From Caproicibacter sp047833665 (GTDB lineage: Bacteria; Bacillota; Clostridia; Oscillospirales; Acutalibacteraceae): DNA of 64,000 nucleotides. The stretch spans positions 744,001-808,000 of the forward strand of contig CP181261.1 in the NCBI GenBank assembly GCA_047833665.1, read 5' to 3'. How positions within the stretch are numbered: the stretch's first letter is position 1; each line of letters begins with the position of its first letter. Shown here one piece after another: positions 60,564-64,000 of the stretch. The notes beneath the pieces are model-generated. The model saw only the letters and a program-made list of their open reading frames with translations, searched no databases and was not told the origin of the DNA. Made by a program: the position numbers and the translations under genes.

Positions 60564-62468
60564 ATGCTGAGTTTTTTTCCAGTTCCATATGAAGATGAAA
60601 TTCTGTACAGCGTTTTTGCACGGTATCATATAAGAAGCGGAAACACAAGTTTTAAATCCACCATTAATGACCTTTTTGGTTCGACCAAAATTACTGCGGT
60701 AATGGATTTACCATCAAACTTAAATAAACTTATTGAAAACTTGCCAGTTGAAAGCAAGTATACGGCTGAATATTTCATATACAATCATACTCTTTATCCT
60801 TTTTATGCTGCTTTTTTGCCTCCTGGCCGTGCAAAAGAAGTTCTAGATTCCATGAAGACGGATAGAGGTGGCAGCATATATACCCGGATTGGTATCATGG
60901 CAAGTTCTATTAAACTAAATCAATATTTTAAATTTTGTCCTTCTTGCATAGAGGAAGATAAGCAGAGATATGGAGAATTCTATTGGCATCGGACACATCA
61001 AGTGCCAGGTATTTTTGTGTGCCCTAAGCATTATATTCCTATATATGATAGTCAGGTACTTGTGAGGGGTTATAACAAACATGAATATAAAAGCGCCAGT
61101 GAAGATAACTGTAAGGTTTATGATGTTATCAATTATCCCGATAAAATAATTGAAAAGATGATTAATATTGCACAGGATACCGAAGTTCTGCTTAACAGAA
61201 TTTTTGAGAAAAAAGAGATAGAGTGGTTTAAGGAACAGTATCTAGCCAAATTGATGGAAATGGGATTTGCTACTATAAACAAAAGCATTTCTCAAGAGGA
61301 ATTTATAAAGAGTTTTATAGATTATTATGGCGAAGAGTTTTTACGCCTTGTGCAGTCAGAGGTTAATGCAGATAGCGAAACGAACTGGCTTATGGATATG
61401 CTAAGGAAGAAAAATAAGACAAGCCATCCTATTAGGCACTTACTGTTGGCTAGATTCCTTGGAATTTCAATTGATAATCTGTTTAATAAGAGACTTGAAT
61501 ATAAGCCTTTTGGAGATGGACCGTGGCCTTGTCTGAATAAATCATCAGACCATTACTTACAACCTGTAGTCACAGATATGAAAGTAACATATGGCACTGA
61601 TGTAAAGAAGCCAATTGGGACATTTAAATGTTCTTGCGGATTTGTTTATTCACGAAGTGGACCAGATATGAAGGAGGATGCAAGGTATAAAATTGGCAGA
61701 ATAAAGGTGTTTGGTTCAATATGGGAAGCAAGGCTTAAAGAACTGGTAGAAGAAAATTTAACACTGCGTGAGGTTGCAAGGTTGCTTGGAGTAGACCCCA
61801 ATACGGTCAAGAAATATGCTAGGAAACTTGGTTTGGCTACTTATTGGAAAAAAGGAAACAATGATGATAATGAAAGTTTAGTTAATTATTCTAAAGGGGC
61901 TTCTGGTAATGATTACGATAAAAGAGATACATACAGAAGTGAATGGATAAGTTTACTAAAAAAGAATCCAGGTAAAGGGAAAACGGAGTTGCGCCAAATG
62001 AATAAGGCTTTGTTTACATGGCTTTATAGAAACGACAGGGAATGGCTCAACAACAACTCCCCTGTTAAAAAGAGAGTAAATAATGGGTATGCCCGAGTAG
62101 ATTGGGATATTAGAGATAAAGAGATACTAGCCAAGGTGGAAGGTTTAGTAAAAAATATGTTAGATTCAAAAAAGAAGCCTGAGCGAATAAGTATAAGTAG
62201 GATAGGGAGTAAATTAGGAATTAGGGCTTTATTAGAAAAGCATTTAGATAAACTTCCGAGAACGAGGGCTTACTTAGATTCTGTTAAAGATAGCGGCAGA
62301 GATTTCAGAATTAGGCGGATAAAATGGGCTATCCAGGAGTTAGAAAAAGAGGGGCAGGAGTTAAAAGAATGGAGAATACTTAGGAAGGCTGGAATTAGGA
62401 AGGTGTATCAAGAAAATATAGAAATAGAATTAGAGAATTTAATTGGCCAGAATAAATATTTTAAATAA
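60564..62468 (+). CDS. TnsD/TniQ-family target-selection protein
   Basis: 634 residues, starting 5 bp after tnsC. The N-terminal TniQ domain begins LSFFPVPYEDEILYSVFARYHIRSGN. A zinc finger follows with FCPSCIEEDKQRYGEFYWHRTHQVPGIFVCPKH near residues 124-156. The C-terminal 300 residues contain another cysteine pair (FKCSCGF) and an HTH (LREVARLLGVDPNTVKKYARKLGL), as in TnsD proteins that read a chromosomal attachment site. The size favours TnsD over short CRISPR-guided TniQ. Its target site is not evident here. Confidence 0.9.
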   Translation: MLSFFPVPYEDEILYSVFARYHIRSGNTSFKSTINDLFGSTKITAVMDLPSNLNKLIENLPVESKYTAEYFIYNHTLYPFYAAFLPPGRAKEVLDSMKTDRGGSIYTRIGIMASSIKLNQYFKFCPSCIEEDKQRYGEFYWHRTHQVPGIFVCPKHYIPIYDSQVLVRGYNKHEYKSASEDNCKVYDVINYPDKIIEKMINIAQDTEVLLNRIFEKKEIEWFKEQYLAKLMEMGFATINKSISQEEFIKSFIDYYGEEFLRLVQSEVNADSETNWLMDMLRKKNKTSHPIRHLLLARFLGISIDNLFNKRLEYKPFGDGPWPCLNKSSDHYLQPVVTDMKVTYGTDVKKPIGTFKCSCGFVYSRSGPDMKEDARYKIGRIKVFGSIWEARLKELVEENLTLREVARLLGVDPNTVKKYARKLGLATYWKKGNNDDNESLVNYSKGASGNDYDKRDTYRSEWISLLKKNPGKGKTELRQMNKALFTWLYRNDREWLNNNSPVKKRVNNGYARVDWDIRDKEILAKVEGLVKNMLDSKKKPERISISRIGSKLGIRALLEKHLDKLPRTRAYLDSVKDSGRDFRIRRIKWAIQELEKEGQELKEWRILRKAGIRKVYQENIEIELENLIGQNKYFK

Positions 62469-62507
62469 GGGCTGGATGCATAATTTCATAAAACGTTCAG
62501 CCTTTTT
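62469..62507 (+). terminator. Terminator of the tns operon
   Basis: GGCTGGA pairs imperfectly with TTCAGCC, followed by TTTTTAT. Confidence 0.65.
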
Positions 62508-62633
62508 ATATAGTTAAAGTATACGTATATTAACATTTAAATATGTAATATAAAGGAAATTATTTGTTTTTGACGAAATATATAGTATAAAGATTATTTA
62601 TTATCAAATTTAAAAAATAAAAGGGGTATTTTT

Positions 62634-63323
62634 ATGGAAAACACTAATGAACTTGTTGAATCAAATGTTAAAACAATTGGAGAATCTGTGTTAAAAGCAT
62701 TGATTTCAGCAGTGCCTGTATTAGGCGGACCATTGTCTTCTTTACTAGGTGACTATTTTTCAGGCAGGAAAGAGAGAAGATTTATTGAATTTCTTGAAGG
62801 GATTAGCAAAGATTTAGAGAATAGCCGAGATTTAATAAATGAAGAGTTTGTTTCAAAAGAAGATTTTTATGATATTTTCGAGTTAACTGCAAGGAAAATA
62901 GTTTTGACAAGACAAGAAGAAAAAAGAGAGGCGTATAGGAAGATATTGACTAATTCCATGACATCAAAAGATATAAGTTATGATGAGATGGAGGAGTTTA
63001 TTTCTCTACTAGATGGAATGAGACCTGAACATATACTTCTATTAAAGATATTAAAAGACCCACTAAAATATGATGAAGAAAACGGGAATCTAGTTGGTAA
63101 GGGTGGAGGATTTTCAACATCAATAAGTCAGATTATGAATAAGTTGTTGCCTAATTGGGATGAAACATCGATTATTGATGTTGCCGCAAAACTAGAAAAT
63201 GATAGGCTTATAAAAGATATTACACGTAATTACAAAACTATGATGACAGACCAAGGCATTAATCATCTGAGAAATCGTTTGACAGATAAAGGAAAGAAAT
63301 TCTGTATATTTATATTAGAATAG
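62634..63323 (+). CDS. Uncharacterised protein, candidate defence effector
   Basis: 229 residues with AAAGGGG upstream. Near the N terminus a glycine-rich amphipathic stretch ALISAVPVLGGPLSSLLGDY is followed by a charged helical region and an HTH-like C-terminal third (HILLLKILKDP, then IIDVAAKLENDRLIKDI). The first segment resembles membrane-active helices in abortive-infection proteins. Not assigned to a family. It lies 55 bp upstream of a PIN-domain gene in the same orientation. Confidence 0.5.
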   Translation: MENTNELVESNVKTIGESVLKALISAVPVLGGPLSSLLGDYFSGRKERRFIEFLEGISKDLENSRDLINEEFVSKEDFYDIFELTARKIVLTRQEEKREAYRKILTNSMTSKDISYDEMEEFISLLDGMRPEHILLLKILKDPLKYDEENGNLVGKGGGFSTSISQIMNKLLPNWDETSIIDVAAKLENDRLIKDITRNYKTMMTDQGINHLRNRLTDKGKKFCIFILE

Positions 63324-63378
63324 ATTTTATAAGGGTTATCTAATTTGATATTTTGAAATTGGTTGGTGATATTAGAAA

Positions 63379-64000
63379 ATGAAATTCTTATTTTTGGATA
63401 CCAATATATATCTAGATATGGTCGTATATAGAAATAAAGAAAATCCTCCAAAGTCTTATGACTATTTATTAAAATTACTAGAGTTTGACCAAGTGAAATT
63501 AATAATACCTAAAATCGTCATAACAGAAGTAAAAAGACATTTAGAAGATGAAATTGATAAGGTGGGAGAGAATTTAAAAAGTTTGAAAAATAGTGTTGAA
63601 GGTATGTATTGGATTAGCAATACAGAAGATGTACAGAATTTCGATGCTAAGGTGAAAATGTTATCTAAAACTGTTAATCAAGTTTTAGATGAATTCGAAA
63701 AGAATAATCTTAATTATAAAAATGAGTTCAAGGATAAATTGGAAAAAATATTCAGTAATAAAAATAATATTTTAATAGATGAAACCCAAGAGTTAATATT
63801 CAATGTCAATAAAAGAATGATTTATAAACTTTGCCCTTTTCACATTAAAGGGAAAGAATCTTTTGCAGATGCTTTAATTTTAGAAACACTTATAAATATA
63901 GAGAAATTTATAGAGTTAAGAGATGAAGATGAAATTTACTTCATTACGAAAAATTATAAAGATTTTTCTAAATCTAAAGAAAATAAGGCGGAGATTCATC
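63379..64000 (+). CDS. PIN-domain (DUF4935-like) protein, partial
   Basis: The frame begins MKFLFLDTNIYLDMVVYRNK and is still open at the right edge (207 codons seen). PIN acids are visible in FLDTNIYLD, IVITEVKRHLEDEID and KESFADALILETLI, followed by YFITKNYKDF. The long helical insert between motifs fits DUF4935-type PIN proteins, presumed RNases. With the preceding gene it may form a toxin or defence pair. The 3' end is outside the window. Confidence 0.72.
   Translation, partial: MKFLFLDTNIYLDMVVYRNKENPPKSYDYLLKLLEFDQVKLIIPKIVITEVKRHLEDEIDKVGENLKSLKNSVEGMYWISNTEDVQNFDAKVKMLSKTVNQVLDEFEKNNLNYKNEFKDKLEKIFSNKNNILIDETQELIFNVNKRMIYKLCPFHIKGKESFADALILETLINIEKFIELRDEDEIYFITKNYKDFSKSKENKAEIH

Noticed and set aside
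55931..62468. CRISPR-associated transposon (CAST)
   Set aside because: No Cas12k or Cascade genes and no array of identical repeats with spacers occur anywhere in the window. The selector is a long TnsD-type protein.

Overview
The window comes from a low-to-mid GC Gram-positive anaerobe of the Clostridia type. Supporting signs are strong AGGAGG-type ribosome binding sites, Tn1549-like conjugative-element genes, a Csac_0668/CopZ-like iron-sulfur protein, a SpoVS-family gene and clostridial IS families. Base composition changes in the middle. Positions 1 to about 25 kb are balanced in GC. From about 25.8 kb onward the DNA is clearly AT-rich, with different codon usage. The species cannot be named from sequence alone.

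Left part (1-25 kb): a patchwork of decayed mobile DNA and chromosomal scraps. A 3' half of tRNA-Ser(CGA) with its terminator marks an integration scar. It is followed by remnants of an integrative conjugative element: HTH protein, ParE/Phd toxin-antitoxin, ImmR/ImmA/PIN, DUF4314, a DNA adenine methylase, a YodL-like protein and a small membrane protein. An IS6 fragment and an IS3 copy cut this off. Next comes a broken dextran/isomaltooligosaccharide locus: two GH13 enzymes, a 5'-truncated GH66 glucanase and a sugar ABC permease fragment. A second IS3 copy and an IS256 interrupt the permease. Two further tRNA 3' halves (Thr-GGT and Leu-CAG) face each other across about 240 bp. They are followed by ISL3 and by an IS with an exact 28-bp target duplication inside a molybdate-type ABC ATPase remnant. 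A polar amino-acid ABC transporter operon follows; its binding-protein gene is frameshifted.

Right part (25.8-64 kb): most of a large Tn7-like element. Its left end is inferred from nine copies of an 18-19 bp motif at 25.82-26.35 kb, which interrupt a small membrane-protein gene next to an Xre regulator. Its transposition operon tnsA-tnsB-tnsC-tniQ/tnsD lies at 55.9-62.5 kb; the other end is not in the window. No tnsE, Cas effector or CRISPR array is seen. The cargo has several parts. One is a plasmid-like module: ParM/ParR-type partition, CHC2/TOPRIM primase, an iteron-like repeat region, SpoVS and SymE. Another is a type I restriction-modification operon with a DUF262/DUF1524 gene between hsdS and hsdR. 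The rest includes an Rpn-type nuclease, a tyrosine recombinase beside a dif-like inverted repeat, many small unknown genes, and a possible defence pair ending in a PIN-domain protein that runs off the window. IS21 and IS30 copies have entered the cargo.

Most unusual signals: terminator-like leaders with the same nested-hairpin design and compensating stem changes in front of separate cargo genes, including one before tnsA; a partition/replication module inside a Tn7-like element; the mixed-orientation array of putative TnsB sites; and three tRNA integration scars all broken at the anticodon loop.
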